Assembly: GCA_030528285.1 (NCBI GenBank)
Contig: JAUMZE010000001.1
Span: 186,001-250,000 of the forward strand
Direction: 5' to 3'
Length of the DNA stretch: 64,000 bases
Origin: Aerococcus sp.
GTDB lineage: Bacteria > Bacillota > Bacilli > Lactobacillales > Aerococcaceae
In this document: positions 1 to 10,066 of the stretch, piece after piece
Position numbering within the stretch: position 1 is the first letter of the stretch
How the letters are laid out: each line of letters opens with the position of its first letter
Position numbers and translations under genes: made by a program
Notes under the pieces: model-generated
The model's database searches: none
Told to the model about the DNA's origin: nothing
The model's input: the letters and a program-made list of their open reading frames with translations, nothing else

Positions 1-624
1 CACGTGTCCCGTCAACATCTCGTAGCCCACAATCCCCAAGGCATAGATATCCGATTGTGGCGTTGCACTGCCACCCCGAGCCTGTTCCGGAGAGAGATAA
101 TGGACGGATCCAATAATCGTATTGGTCTGGGTGATCGACGTTTCCGTAGAGATCACCGCAATTCCGAAGTCCATGATCTTCACCGTGCCATCCGGCTTAA
201 TCATGATATTTTGCGGTTTCAAATCTCGATGAATCACATAATGATCATGTGCGGTCTGCATCCCGTCCAGGATTTGAGCGAGGATCGATTGCACTTCATC
301 GGGTGCAAGCGGATTATTTTCCTTGATGTAGCGTTTCAGGTCAATCCCGTCCACATATTCCATGACGATGTAATTACCGTCCTCATTATCTCCAATATCA
401 TAGATGTTCACGATATTAGGATGGTTGAGTTCCGCAATCGAATAAGCTTCACGCTCAAATCGCCGCAATGCATTCTCATCTGAGTTCGAGTTCAGGCGAA
501 GAAATTTAATAGCGACTTCACGATTCAGAATGGGATCCAAGGCTAAATAAACGGTGGCCATACCGCCAGAACCAATATGCCGAATAATTTCATAGCGACC
601 ATCGATAATTTGTCCGGGTCTCAT
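1..624 (-). CDS. prkC: Serine/threonine protein kinase PrkC/Stk, N-terminal part (cut by window edge)
   Basis: Eukaryotic-type Ser/Thr kinase that phosphorylates cell-wall, division and translation proteins. In the family it is a membrane protein with a cytosolic kinase domain and extracellular PASTA repeats. The 208 codons here read a clear kinase N-lobe and core: a GSGGMATVY glycine loop, the VAIKFL lysine, a HRDLKPQN catalytic loop, DFG and SPEQARG in the activation segment. The membrane segment and PASTA repeats would lie beyond position 1 and are not seen. The ATG at 624 overlaps the stop of the phosphatase gene by four bases (ATGA), so the pair is translationally coupled. It is the last visible gene of the priA-fmt-rsmB-stp-prkC operon. 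Confidence 0.95.
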   Translation of the reverse strand, partial: MRPGQIIDGRYEIIRHIGSGGMATVYLALDPILNREVAIKFLRLNSNSDENALRRFEREAYSIAELNHPNIVNIYDIGDNEDGNYIVMEYVDGIDLKRYIKENNPLAPDEVQSILAQILDGMQTAHDHYVIHRDLKPQNIMIKPDGTVKIMDFGIAVISTETSITQTNTIIGSVHYLSPEQARGGSATPQSDIYALGIVGYEMLTGHV

Positions 625-1364
625 TCGGTTTCGCCTCCTTCTGCACGCATCAGAAGCACGGTAATATTATCAAACCCTCCTGCTTGATTTGCTCGGTCCA
701 CGAGTTCTTGAACCGCCATATTGAGGTCCGCCGTATTCTCGAGCACCCCTAAGATCTCATCATCCTCCAACATATCGCTCAAACCGTCTGAGCAGAGGAT
801 ATAGAGGTCTCCCGGGGTAATATCGACTGTACTGAAGGAGACATTCACTTCCTCAGTCACACCAATCGATTGGGTCACGATATTTTTCTGCGGATGATTC
901 CGTGCCTGTTCCTGAGTAATCATGTCACTATCGACGAGTTCTTGAACATAAGAATGATCCTTTGTCAGTTGAATCATCTCGTCCTCGTGACATTGATAGA
1001 GCCGACTATCGCCCACATGCGCCACCATACCCGTTTTACCTTGAGGGACAAAGCAGACGAGTGTGGTCCCCATGCCACTCAGATCCTGATACTTCATGGA
1101 TTGTTCTAAGACGCGTTGATTGGTAGCTTTGATGGTGGTATTGAGCCATGATTTCACATCAGCGAGGGGGCGGTGCGTCGTCTTTTCCCAGGCCACGCCC
1201 ACTTGATAGAGAGCCATCTCACTAGCGACGTCGCCCGCATTGTGACCACCCATACCGTCACAGAGCAGAAGGATCGGTTCATCGTCTTGGTTATAGAACA
1301 CCCCCGCCTGGTCTTGATTACTGTGGCGGCGTTCACCAACATCCGTTAATTGTGCAATTTCCAT
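621..1364 (-). CDS. stp: PP2C-type protein phosphatase Stp/PrpC
   Basis: Metal-dependent Ser/Thr phosphatase, 247 residues, the usual size for bacterial PrpC/Stp; it reverses phosphorylation by the adjacent kinase. Visible PP2C motifs are the N-terminal [20 protein letters not shown] (metal-binding Asp), [19 protein letters not shown], and near the end CSDGLSDML and [10 protein letters not shown]. These include the metal-coordinating aspartates. The ATG at 1364 is preceded by an AGAGGTGAAAT stretch. It lies just downstream of rsmB and overlaps prkC by four bases, the standard Firmicute arrangement. Confidence 0.97.
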   Translation of the reverse strand: MEIAQLTDVGERRHSNQDQAGVFYNQDDEPILLLCDGMGGHNAGDVASEMALYQVGVAWEKTTHRPLADVKSWLNTTIKATNQRVLEQSMKYQDLSGMGTTLVCFVPQGKTGMVAHVGDSRLYQCHEDEMIQLTKDHSYVQELVDSDMITQEQARNHPQKNIVTQSIGVTEEVNVSFSTVDITPGDLYILCSDGLSDMLEDDEILGVLENTADLNMAVQELVDRANQAGGFDNITVLLMRAEGGETE

Positions 1365-1388
1365 TGTTTATTTCACCTCTTTGCCTCT

Positions 1389-2768
1389 CTATGCTGATTG
1401 ATCATTTCGTTTTTTCATGTGAGCAATGAAGAAACCATCGCTTTGAAAATAATGTGGGAGAATTTCGAGCGTTCCCATCTGTGTGAGGGCTCGATGTAGT
1501 GGGTGCGTTGAATCCACCTCAATAGGGATGAGCTCCATTTCAGGGTGGCGTTTGAGGTAACGTTTGACCACCTGCTCATTCTCCTCTGCTGTTATTGTAC
1601 AAGTACTATAAACAAAATGCCCCCCTTTTTTTAATAAAGGTGTGGCTGCCTCTAAAATTTCTAACTGGATGGTTGGCAGGCCCTTAATCTCTGATAAGGC
1701 CTTGTGATATTTCGTGTCGGGTTTCCGACGAAAGAGGCCAATTCCAGAACACGGTGCGTCCACCAAGATTCGATCAAACGACTCCGCTTCATATCGATCG
1801 AGTTGACGCGCATCCTGTTGGTGGATCGCTACCTGCTCCCTCACGCCCATCCGTTCCACGTTTGCTTGGATCTTCGGTAACTTGTTAGCTTCCATATCGA
1901 GCGCTTCCACGTGTCCCTTCTTCCCCACTGCTTCAGCGATCTGGACCGTTTTCCCGCCTGGCGCCGCACACGCATCGAGTACGCACTCCCCAAGCATTGG
2001 ATTCAGCACACTGACTGCGAGACTCGCCGCTTCATCTTGAATTGTGAAGACACCCTGTTTAAATAACTGAGACTGGGCGGGATTGCCACTAGCGACCTTT
2101 AACACGGTGGGAGCAATCGTGCTCGGTGTAGTTTGGTAGCCCTCCACCTGTAACTGGGAGATGATTGAGGTGATATCCAGATTTTTTGTTTGATTGATCC
2201 GCACATTGACCTGAGACGGTTGGGTGAGACTCTCTGCTAATTGGATGGCCTCCTCTCGTCCAAAACGTTCTTCAAAATAATTAAACCACTCAATCGGCAA
2301 ACTATCGATGAGGCAGATCCGCTCGGTGTCATCTGTTGCCACATGGTCAATGGCATCCATTATTGTTTCAAATTGGCGCATGAGATTGCGTAACACGCCA
2401 TTGACGAACCGTGAGAGTGTTTGATTCCCGCGTGTCTTTGCGATCTTAACGGCTTCATTGACGATGGCGTGCTGTGGGATATGGTCCAAATAGAAATATT
2501 GATAACTGCTGAGGGCCAATAGCTCCCACACCCAGCGTTTCACCTTGTTGGGGCGTTTGACGAGTGATTTCAATATCTCGTCCACGGTAAAGTGATATTG
2601 CATCGTCCCATACACGAGTTGTGTGAAGAGGGCATGTTCACTGTCTGGCAATCTATTTTCCTTGAGTATGGACGCTAATCCCTCATTAATAAAGACACGC
2701 CCCGACACGACGTCACTGAGGAGCTGCATCGCCTGGTAGCGAGCGGTGTGCGTCAGATTATGCGTCAT
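1389..2768 (-). CDS. rsmB: 16S rRNA (cytosine-967-C5)-methyltransferase RsmB
   Basis: SAM-dependent enzyme that methylates C967 of 16S rRNA. It has an N-terminal NusB-like RNA-binding domain (about residues 1-140; TARYQAMQLL, FVNGVLRN) and a C-terminal Rossmann methyltransferase domain. Motifs seen are DACAAPGGKT (SAM loop), DAPCSGIG and YSTCTI, carrying the two cysteines of the m5C methyltransferase mechanism. I start at the ATG at 2768, giving about 459 residues. An upstream in-frame ATG at 2822 would add 18 residues of fmt-overlapping sequence unlike the family. The chosen start overlaps the 3' end of fmt by about 11 bases. Confidence 0.95.
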   Translation of the reverse strand: MTHNLTHTARYQAMQLLSDVVSGRVFINEGLASILKENRLPDSEHALFTQLVYGTMQYHFTVDEILKSLVKRPNKVKRWVWELLALSSYQYFYLDHIPQHAIVNEAVKIAKTRGNQTLSRFVNGVLRNLMRQFETIMDAIDHVATDDTERICLIDSLPIEWFNYFEERFGREEAIQLAESLTQPSQVNVRINQTKNLDITSIISQLQVEGYQTTPSTIAPTVLKVASGNPAQSQLFKQGVFTIQDEAASLAVSVLNPMLGECVLDACAAPGGKTVQIAEAVGKKGHVEALDMEANKLPKIQANVERMGVREQVAIHQQDARQLDRYEAESFDRILVDAPCSGIGLFRRKPDTKYHKALSEIKGLPTIQLEILEAATPLLKKGGHFVYSTCTITAEENEQVVKRYLKRHPEMELIPIEVDSTHPLHRALTQMGTLEILPHYFQSDGFFIAHMKKRNDQSA

Positions 2769-3732
2769 AGCGATCACGGCTCTCGAAGACGTCACCGACT
2801 TGAATATCGCCGCTCCCTCCATTGATGAAACTGGCGATCGGCATTGGTTTCTTCCCAGCCGGTTGAATCATGTCTAACTGGAGGACAGAGCCGTCCCCAC
2901 AAGCGACTTCAAAGATTGCCGGTTTCTTCTGGATCTTGATCACTGTGCCGGGCTGTTTGGTAGTGGTTGTTTCACTCACTCGGGACTGCCACAATTTATA
3001 ACGCACGCCATCCATAATAGTATGCGCAATCGGCCAGCTATTGAATGCACGGATTTGACGTTCGATTTGTTCAGCAGTATCAGACCAATCCACCCGTTCT
3101 TGACTGCGCGTAATCGTCGGTGCAAAGGTTGCTTGGTTTTCGTCCTGTGGAATTTCGGTCAGTTCCCCGTTGAACAGGGATGGGAGAGTTGTCATCAATA
3201 ATTCCGTCCCGAGCACGCTCAACTTCTCGAACATTTTTTCGACGGTATCAGTTGGTTCAATCGGGATGGCTTGTTGCGCTAGGATATTCCCCGCGTCCAT
3301 CTGTTTCACCATCCGCATAATCGTAACACCTGTTTCTGCTTCACCGTGCCAGATCGCATAATGTACCGGCGCGCCCCCGCGATATTTCGGCAGCAAACTC
3401 GCATGGACATTAATCGCCCCATCTGTTGGCAGTCGGAGCAGGCTTTCCGGTAAAAATTGCCCAAATGCGGCTGTCACAATCAAATCCACCTGTTGTGCTC
3501 GAATGAGTTTTTTTACTTCTTCATCCCGACTGATTTTTTCTGGTTGAAAGATCGGTAAATCATATTTTAATGCCGCTTCCTTCACAGGGCTCGGCTGCAG
3601 GCGATGTTTACGCCCCACTGGCCGGTCCGGTTGTGTCACGACCCCAACAACTTCATATTTTGGGGATTGAACGAGTGCTTCTAAGGGGCCCACCGAAAAA
3701 GCCGGTGTTCCCATAAAGATTATTTTTTTCAC
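2758..3732 (-). CDS. fmt: Methionyl-tRNA formyltransferase
   Basis: Formylates the initiator Met-tRNA with 10-formyl-tetrahydrofolate before translation starts. 324 residues. The N-terminal domain begins KKIIFMGTPAFSV and contains INVHASLLPKYRGGAP with the catalytic Asn/His and the substrate-binding loop, followed by the C-terminal OB-like domain. I choose the GTG at 3732 because AAAGGAG lies seven bases upstream and the family starts at MKKIIF. A longer in-frame ATG at 3774 would add 14 residues running into priA. It sits between priA and rsmB in the same operon. Confidence 0.96.
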   Translation of the reverse strand: MKKIIFMGTPAFSVGPLEALVQSPKYEVVGVVTQPDRPVGRKHRLQPSPVKEAALKYDLPIFQPEKISRDEEVKKLIRAQQVDLIVTAAFGQFLPESLLRLPTDGAINVHASLLPKYRGGAPVHYAIWHGEAETGVTIMRMVKQMDAGNILAQQAIPIEPTDTVEKMFEKLSVLGTELLMTTLPSLFNGELTEIPQDENQATFAPTITRSQERVDWSDTAEQIERQIRAFNSWPIAHTIMDGVRYKLWQSRVSETTTTKQPGTVIKIQKKPAIFEVACGDGSVLQLDMIQPAGKKPMPIASFINGGSGDIQVGDVFESRDRYDA

Positions 3733-3748
3733 GTGAAAACTCCTTTGG

Positions 3749-6187
3749 TTAGATAAAGTGCTGTGGTTCAACATCGATCGCTAAATAAATATGCTGCAAT
3801 CCCCATTCCTGGGCCGTTTCTCTCAAGTTCGAGAGCATCTGCTGCATTCGATTGGGGTCGCGATACTGGTAGAGAATCTGGAAATAATAGCGGTTCTTCA
3901 TCCGAGCAATCGCACTCTGACTCGGGCCAATTACCCGGTCACTGCTTCCTTTCGCGTCTTCTCGTAATACTTTTGCGAGCGTCGTGGCTGCTTTGAGAGC
4001 ATCCGCCTCGTCAAAATGTGAAATAGTAAAACGCACCGTGAAGAAATACGGCGAGTAGCGGTTGAGCTTGCGATAGCGCATCTCCTGCTGGTAGAACGCA
4101 TCATAGTCCTGGTCTTTCGCTGCTTGGATAGCGTAGTGTTCTGGATTAAATGTCTGGAAAATCACACGTCCCATCTCCTCCCCACGTCCGGCACGCCCAC
4201 TCACCTGCGTCAACAGCTGAAAAGTCCGTTCCGCCGAGCGAAAATCTGGTAAATAAAGCGCCGTATCTGCATTCAACACCCCTACCAAGGTGATGTTCGG
4301 GAAATCGAGTCCCTTCGCAATCATCTGGGTGCCGAGCAGAATGTCGACTTTCTGATCTTGCACTTTCCTGAGGATCTTCTCATAAGCATTCTTCTTGCGC
4401 GTGGTGTCATTATCCATGCGTGCCACCCGATATGCAGGGAAGAGTTCCTGTAGTTCCTGCTCAACCCGTTCGGTACCTGTCCCGAAGTCACGGAGATGTT
4501 GGCCGTGGCAATTGGGGCAGCGTTGTGGAATCGGTTCGCTGTAGCCACAGTAATGGCAGCGCATCATGCGATCTTGGTAGTGGTAGGTCAATGCTACACT
4601 GCAGTTTTTACACATAAATACATGCCCGCAATCTCGACACATCACATAATTCGCGTACCCTCTGCGGTTGAGAAGGAGGGCTACCTGATGTCCCGCACTC
4701 ACTGCTTCCATAATGGCATCTCTGAGCGCTCTTGAAAAGGTATGATAGTTTTTCTTTTTATATTCTTCACGCATGTCGACCACGCTGACGGCAGGGAGCG
4801 GTTGTTGATTCGTCCGTTTTGGCATCAGCAGTAGCTCATAGCGTTGATTCTGCGCCCGTGCTCGGGATTCCAACGAGGGGGTTGCACTCCCGAGAAGGAC
4901 CGGGCAGTGATGGTAGTGTCCACGCCATTTTGCAATATTTCTCGCATCATACCGCGGATCATTCTGCTGTTTATAGGTCGTTTCGTGTTCTTCATCAATC
5001 ACGATCAACCCGACATGTTCAAACGGCGCAAAGATAGAGGAACGTGCTCCTACAACAATATGCGCACGCCCTTCCTTCATTTTACGCCACTCATCAAAAT
5101 GCTCCCCGACCGATAACCGGCTGTGCAGAACGGCTACCTCACTGCCAAAACGTGCTTTCATCTGTTCGACCATCTGTGGCGTCAAACTGATCTCAGGCAC
5201 GAGAAGAATTGCATCCTCTCCCCGTTCGCGCACGCGTTGAATCAGCTGGAGATAGACCTCTGTCTTCCCGCTTCCTGTGACCCCTTGAAGGAGGAAGGTC
5301 TGATCTTGGTGCTGGTCGATGGCTTCACTCACTCGATCATAAGCATCCTGCTGCTGCGATTGGAGAGATTTTGGTTTGGGGGTGGCATGTTCTCTATCGG
5401 CATAGGGATCGCGGTCCACAATCACGTCGAATAACTTCAGCCAGCCTTTTTCCTCCAAACGCTTGATCGTTGCCATGGAGAGCGCATATTCCTGGGTGAG
5501 GACACTGACTTTGAGGCGCTGGCCGTCGAGTGCGATCAGGATATCTAGGAGTAACTGCTGCTTCTTAGCATTTTTAGAGAGCGTGGATTTCTTCTCCTCT
5601 AGTTTAACGGCAGGGAGGAGGGGTTGGATCCATTTCTCCGTTTGTACATTTTTTTGATCCTCCACGGTGTAATGAATCCGAACCTCACCATGATCCTTCA
5701 ACTGGAGGAGCTTCTCAATCTGCCCGGTTTCTTCGGCCTCCTCCCAACTCACTTGGTCCGCCATATGAAAATAGATCTTGCGGTGTTTCAATGTGAGCTG
5801 TTCGGTCGGAATGAAATATTTGTGGTATGCCACCTTCAGCATACCTGGGAGCATGGCCTGCATCGCTTTGATCTGAAAGGTAAAAAGGGACGTCGCCATG
5901 TCACGCGCTAGGTCGAGCAACTCGGGAGTGAGGACCGGTTCTTCATCAAGGAGACGCGTGATTGGTTTGATGTCTCCCGAAAAATCGGTCTCATCTGCGA
6001 GATCCACCACAAATCCTTGAAGTTCTCGCACCCCAAATGGCACCTGCACGCGCATCCCGCACTGAATCAAGGAGCACAATGCTTCAGGAATCTCGTAATC
6101 AAAGGGATGATCAGTCTGTTGTGTTGGCACATCTACAATCACCCGCGCATACAGTGGCGGTTGGTTATTGATTAATGTCTCTGACAC
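3749..6187 (-). CDS. priA: Primosomal protein N' (replication restart helicase PriA)
   Basis: 3'-5' DNA helicase that reloads the replisome at stalled forks. About 812 residues. The N-terminal DNA-binding domain (YARVIVDVP, FDYEIP) is followed by superfamily 2 helicase motifs: GVTGSGKTEVY (Walker A), DEEHETTYKQ (DExH) and LLGSATPS. The cysteine zinc region (CRDCGHVFMCKNC, CHYCGY, CPNCHG) is inserted between helicase lobes, and QVSGRAGRG is near the end. The start is a GTG. The one at 6187 has AGGA about five bases upstream, whereas the in-frame GTG at 6199 lies only two bases after AAAGGAG, so either is possible. Confidence 0.95.
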   Translation of the reverse strand: MSETLINNQPPLYARVIVDVPTQQTDHPFDYEIPEALCSLIQCGMRVQVPFGVRELQGFVVDLADETDFSGDIKPITRLLDEEPVLTPELLDLARDMATSLFTFQIKAMQAMLPGMLKVAYHKYFIPTEQLTLKHRKIYFHMADQVSWEEAEETGQIEKLLQLKDHGEVRIHYTVEDQKNVQTEKWIQPLLPAVKLEEKKSTLSKNAKKQQLLLDILIALDGQRLKVSVLTQEYALSMATIKRLEEKGWLKLFDVIVDRDPYADREHATPKPKSLQSQQQDAYDRVSEAIDQHQDQTFLLQGVTGSGKTEVYLQLIQRVRERGEDAILLVPEISLTPQMVEQMKARFGSEVAVLHSRLSVGEHFDEWRKMKEGRAHIVVGARSSIFAPFEHVGLIVIDEEHETTYKQQNDPRYDARNIAKWRGHYHHCPVLLGSATPSLESRARAQNQRYELLLMPKRTNQQPLPAVSVVDMREEYKKKNYHTFSRALRDAIMEAVSAGHQVALLLNRRGYANYVMCRDCGHVFMCKNCSVALTYHYQDRMMRCHYCGYSEPIPQRCPNCHGQHLRDFGTGTERVEQELQELFPAYRVARMDNDTTRKKNAYEKILRKVQDQKVDILLGTQMIAKGLDFPNITLVGVLNADTALYLPDFRSAERTFQLLTQVSGRAGRGEEMGRVIFQTFNPEHYAIQAAKDQDYDAFYQQEMRYRKLNRYSPYFFTVRFTISHFDEADALKAATTLAKVLREDAKGSSDRVIGPSQSAIARMKNRYYFQILYQYRDPNRMQQMLSNLRETAQEWGLQHIYLAIDVEPQHFI

Positions 6188-6224
6188 TTGATTCCTCACG
6201 ACTCCTTTCTATTGCTTACTAGCT

Positions 6225-6254
6225 ATTATACACACCCCAAATGGTTGAGGCCAA
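6225..6254 (-). promoter_or_regulatory. Putative sigma-A promoter of the priA-fmt-rsmB-stp-prkC operon
   Basis: On the minus strand TTGGCC (6249-6254) is separated by 18 bases from a perfect TATAAT (6225-6230). It lies about 40 bases upstream of priA and downstream of the rpoZ terminator. Confidence 0.65.
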
Positions 6255-6281
6255 ACCTCCAGCCACCCTCAATCGATAGAA

Positions 6282-6316
6282 AAACCGCTATTCTGATGAA
6301 CTCCTCAAGAATAGCG
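6282..6316 (-). terminator. Rho-independent terminator after rpoZ
   Basis: Ten-base inverted repeat CCGCTATTCT / AGAATAGCGG with a 13-base loop, followed on the minus strand by TTTTTC. It separates gmk-rpoZ from the priA operon. Confidence 0.88.
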
Positions 6317-6340
6317 GCAGATGGATTTATCATTCAATTA

Positions 6341-7296
<956 letters not shown>

Positions 7297-7305
7297 TTAT
7301 CCCAC

Positions 7306-7334
7306 TTGACATCAGAACGCTTGTTCGCTAAACT
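7306..7334 (+). promoter_or_regulatory. Sigma-A promoter of the YolD-like gene
   Basis: Consensus -35 TTGACA (7306-7311), 17-base spacer, -10 TAAACT (7329-7334). A LexA-like palindrome fills the spacer. Confidence 0.85.
7314..7327 (+). promoter_or_regulatory. LexA-like SOS box 1
   Basis: GAAC-GCTT-GTTCG matches the Gram-positive LexA (Cheo box) pattern CGAAC-N4-GTTCG in both half-sites, except for the first base. It sits exactly between the -35 and -10, where bound LexA would block polymerase. Confidence 0.7.
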
Positions 7335-7344
7335 AAATCTATCA

Positions 7345-7358
7345 AGAACACCTGTTCG
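7345..7358 (+). promoter_or_regulatory. LexA-like SOS box 2
   Basis: GAAC-ACCT-GTTCG, centred 31 bases (about three helical turns) after box 1 and just downstream of the expected transcription start. Two boxes on one promoter suggest tight SOS repression. Confidence 0.65.
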
Positions 7359-7433
7359 ATTTTTAGAACACAACGCGAACAGGTTAATTGATACAAATAC
7401 CAGTACAAGAGAAAAGCGAAGGAGGTCCCACTC

Positions 7434-7817
7434 ATGCAAAATCCAACAACTATTCAAACCAAACACTGGTTTCCTTATTTCCTCAAACAGAAACACCAGC
7501 GCCCTGTGCAAAAAGACAGTGCAGCAGTCGTCACAGTGAACAATCCTACGAGCACTATGGCGCCACCTGCTGAACAATTGGCAGATCAACATTCCCTCAG
7601 CCAAGCGATTCACTATTATTATCACCAACATGCCCTCATGGCTCTCACCGTGAGTCGTCAGATGGGACCGATCACGAGTCGCGAACGACTCATTGGCTAC
7701 TTTCAGACGGATCATGTCACGCGTGGCATGCTTCAGTTCTTCGATGTTGATAATCAGGTGGAACGGCTCATTCCATGTGATACCCTCCTCACCTTCACCA
7801 TAAGCACTGAAGGCTAG
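7434..7817 (+). CDS. Small YolD-like protein, probable SOS gene
   Basis: 127 residues starting at an ATG with a strong AAGGAGG eight bases upstream. I do not recognise a named gene. The C-terminal two thirds (IHYYYHQH..., then alternating strands ending PCDTLLTF) resemble the YolD-like fold, in which a short helix is followed by a small beta barrel. YolD proteins in Firmicutes commonly sit beside SOS-induced Y-family polymerases (UvrX/YqjW type). Here no polymerase is adjacent: the gene stands alone, convergent with cls. The promoter carries two LexA-like boxes. Function is inferred only from fold resemblance and regulation. No signal peptide or membrane segment is seen. Confidence 0.6.
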   Translation: MQNPTTIQTKHWFPYFLKQKHQRPVQKDSAAVVTVNNPTSTMAPPAEQLADQHSLSQAIHYYYHQHALMALTVSRQMGPITSRERLIGYFQTDHVTRGMLQFFDVDNQVERLIPCDTLLTFTISTEG

Positions 7818-7871
7818 GTTATCCATTACGAAGAAATCAAGGGGAGGTTCTATCCACGAATAGTCTGCCCA

Positions 7872-9326
7872 CTACAACAATGGACTGAACAAGCGCGATC
7901 CGAGCTGACGGAAGCGTAAGAAGCGTGATTGTTTCTTGAAGTACGTCTTATCCATGATGGTTGTATGTTGAAGATCTCGTTCAAATTGCTCTTTGATCTG
8001 GCGGGTGAATGCCGCATCATAAACGAACGCATTCATCTCAAAATTTAACCGGAAACTGCGCACATCAAAATTGGCGGTCCCCAGACTCGTAATCCCATCA
8101 TCAATCGTGAGCACTTTGGCATGGAGGAACCCATTATCATAGCGGTAAACTTTGATCCCACACTCCAACGCTTGCTTACAATAGTACTCCGTCGCACGAT
8201 ATACAAAGGGATGGTCCGGTTTACATGGTACCATCACCTTAACATCCACCCCAGACAACGCCGCACGCTGCAAGGTTTCAAACGCTGATTCATCCGGAAT
8301 GAAGTACGGCGTCTGTAGGGTAATCGATTTTTTGGCCATACTGATCATCTTCAAATACCCCATTTTAATCTGATCAGTGTCATCTTCCGGACCACTGGAC
8401 ACCATCTGCATGGGTGTGTGCGTCGTCACCTCATTCTCTGGGAAGTAATCAAGTGTCCGGTCGCCCTCAAATTCCTGTAAGAAATTCTCATAGTGAATAT
8501 GAGCACTGGCACACCAGTCAACAATAAAGCGACTTTGGAGTGCTTGAACGGCTTCACCGATCACGCGCATATGGGTATCACGCCAATAACCGAGGGGGCC
8601 TTTACCGATATATTCCTTGGCCACATTGAATCCACCGATGTACGCCACCTTCCCGTCAATAACCACGATTTTTCGGTGATTCCGGAAGTTCGCGCGCAAA
8701 CTCTGGATCCAGTGTAGATACCCGAAGAAGGAAATCGCTTCTCCCCCTGCTTCTCGCAATGGTTTAAGGGCGCGTCGACTCAGTTTGCGACTTCCAATTG
8801 CATCATAGAGTAAACGAACATGCACCCCTGCTTGTGCCCGCTCCGTCAAGACATCGAGAATCGCTTGTCCCACTTCATCCGGAGTAAAAATATAATATTG
8901 GATATTAATATGATGTTTAGCCTGCTTCAAATCTTCAATGAGCGCGGCCATTTTTTCTTTACCGTCGTGATAGAGTTGGTAGTCATTCTTCTCCGTTAGA
9001 ATCGAGAAATTGCTGCGGTAGAGAAGTGTCATCAATTGCTGCTGGTCCGGCGAGTAATGGCTAATCGCGCATTGATTTCCATTGCGATCCACATAGGTAT
9101 CAATCAGATCAGTCATCCACATCGCTTCTTGTTCATTCAATTGAAAGATGCGCCGGTTAGAGATCCGTCGTCCAAAGAAGAAATATAAGATGAACCCAAC
9201 CCCTGGTAGCATGATCAACACTAACAGCCACGCCCAGATCGTCGAAATCGGCCGCTCTTGGCGAAAGACCGTAATAATCGCTAAGATCGTATTCACCGCA
9301 ATAAACAAACTGATAAAACTAGCCAT
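7872..9326 (-). CDS. cls: Cardiolipin synthase (two-HKD phospholipase D family)
   Basis: Membrane enzyme that condenses two phosphatidylglycerols into cardiolipin and glycerol. 484 residues, the usual length. Two N-terminal membrane segments (about residues 3-20 and 30-52, ending in FFFGRR) are followed by two HKD motifs: NHRKIVVIDGKVAYIGGFN in the middle and HAKVLTIDDGITSLGTANFD near the C-terminus. The ATG at 9326 has GAGGTAACT directly upstream. A TACAAT about 50 bases upstream could be a -10. It is a single-gene unit between a terminator and the convergent YolD-like gene. Confidence 0.95.
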   Translation of the reverse strand: MASFISLFIAVNTILAIITVFRQERPISTIWAWLLVLIMLPGVGFILYFFFGRRISNRRIFQLNEQEAMWMTDLIDTYVDRNGNQCAISHYSPDQQQLMTLLYRSNFSILTEKNDYQLYHDGKEKMAALIEDLKQAKHHINIQYYIFTPDEVGQAILDVLTERAQAGVHVRLLYDAIGSRKLSRRALKPLREAGGEAISFFGYLHWIQSLRANFRNHRKIVVIDGKVAYIGGFNVAKEYIGKGPLGYWRDTHMRVIGEAVQALQSRFIVDWCASAHIHYENFLQEFEGDRTLDYFPENEVTTHTPMQMVSSGPEDDTDQIKMGYLKMISMAKKSITLQTPYFIPDESAFETLQRAALSGVDVKVMVPCKPDHPFVYRATEYYCKQALECGIKVYRYDNGFLHAKVLTIDDGITSLGTANFDVRSFRLNFEMNAFVYDAAFTRQIKEQFERDLQHTTIMDKTYFKKQSRFLRFRQLGSRLFSPLL

Positions 9327-9402
9327 AGTTACCTCGCATTCAACTTCCTCGCTACTTGTGTCTCTTTTACTGATTGTATTTAAGCATACTTCCCACGAAA
9401 AA

Positions 9403-9432
9403 AACAGAGGTCACGCTCGACCTCTGTTTTTT
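9403..9432. terminator. Terminator between thiT and cls
   Basis: Perfect ten-base stem AACAGAGGTC / GACCTCTGTT with a six-base loop, with T runs on both strands; it ends the rnjB-thiT transcript on the minus strand. Confidence 0.9.
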
Positions 9433-9451
9433 GTTATCTATCGAGTTTCCA

Positions 9452-10054
9452 CTAATCATTCAGTAAGCGGGAACGTTCTTTTCTCGAAATATAAGGGGTA
9501 TTTTTAGGGATAAAGGCTTTGGTCATGGTGTTCAATAGGACGATTAAGATCAATAATATGAGCACCACATTCACGAGGAAGCTCCAGCTGTTCTGCTTGA
9601 GTCCTGTCATGAGCGGCATCGTCACGCTCGTATCAAAGTACTGCATGACAACGAATCGCACAATGAAGAACGCTAACACGCTCACAATCACGCCCGTCAC
9701 GAGATTCAAGTACACCGAAAACATGCGGTGATTGTGAAGTGTCCGTTGCAGGTTCCGGGCAAAATAACCCGCTAACCCCAGCATACTGGTTGCTAAAATC
9801 AACCCCACAATCTGTGCGATATGTTCTTTGGGTTGCTCGATCATAATCGCCTGCGCACATCCCAGGAGCGCCCCGCTGAAGAAACCTGGGAGCGGGCCAC
9901 GCCGCAATGCATAAAGAATCACCAGGGCGCCCCCGAACATTAAGATAATGTCCCAGGACTGAACCATCGCAGGGAACACGAACTGAACGAGGAAGGCCAG
10001 TGCTGTTAGTAACAGTCCTTCCACAAAGGTTACAATACGATCTGCTGCTCTCAC
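9452..10054 (-). CDS. thiT: Energy-coupled thiamine transporter S component ThiT (YuaJ-like)
   Basis: 200-residue hydrophobic protein with about six membrane helices. The LRRGPLPGFFSGALLG segment is the glycine-rich signature of ThiT/YuaJ thiamine-binding S components, which work with a shared ECF ATPase/transmembrane module. It lies 12 bases downstream of rnjB in the same operon. There is no room for a TPP riboswitch between them, so it is probably not thiamine-regulated here. The family's tryptophan-rich thiamine-binding stretch is not obvious, so the substrate is less sure than the fold. Confidence 0.65.
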   Translation of the reverse strand: MRAADRIVTFVEGLLLTALAFLVQFVFPAMVQSWDIILMFGGALVILYALRRGPLPGFFSGALLGCAQAIMIEQPKEHIAQIVGLILATSMLGLAGYFARNLQRTLHNHRMFSVYLNLVTGVIVSVLAFFIVRFVVMQYFDTSVTMPLMTGLKQNSWSFLVNVVLILLILIVLLNTMTKAFIPKNTPYISRKERSRLLND

Positions 10055-10066
10055 AAACGTCCCTCC

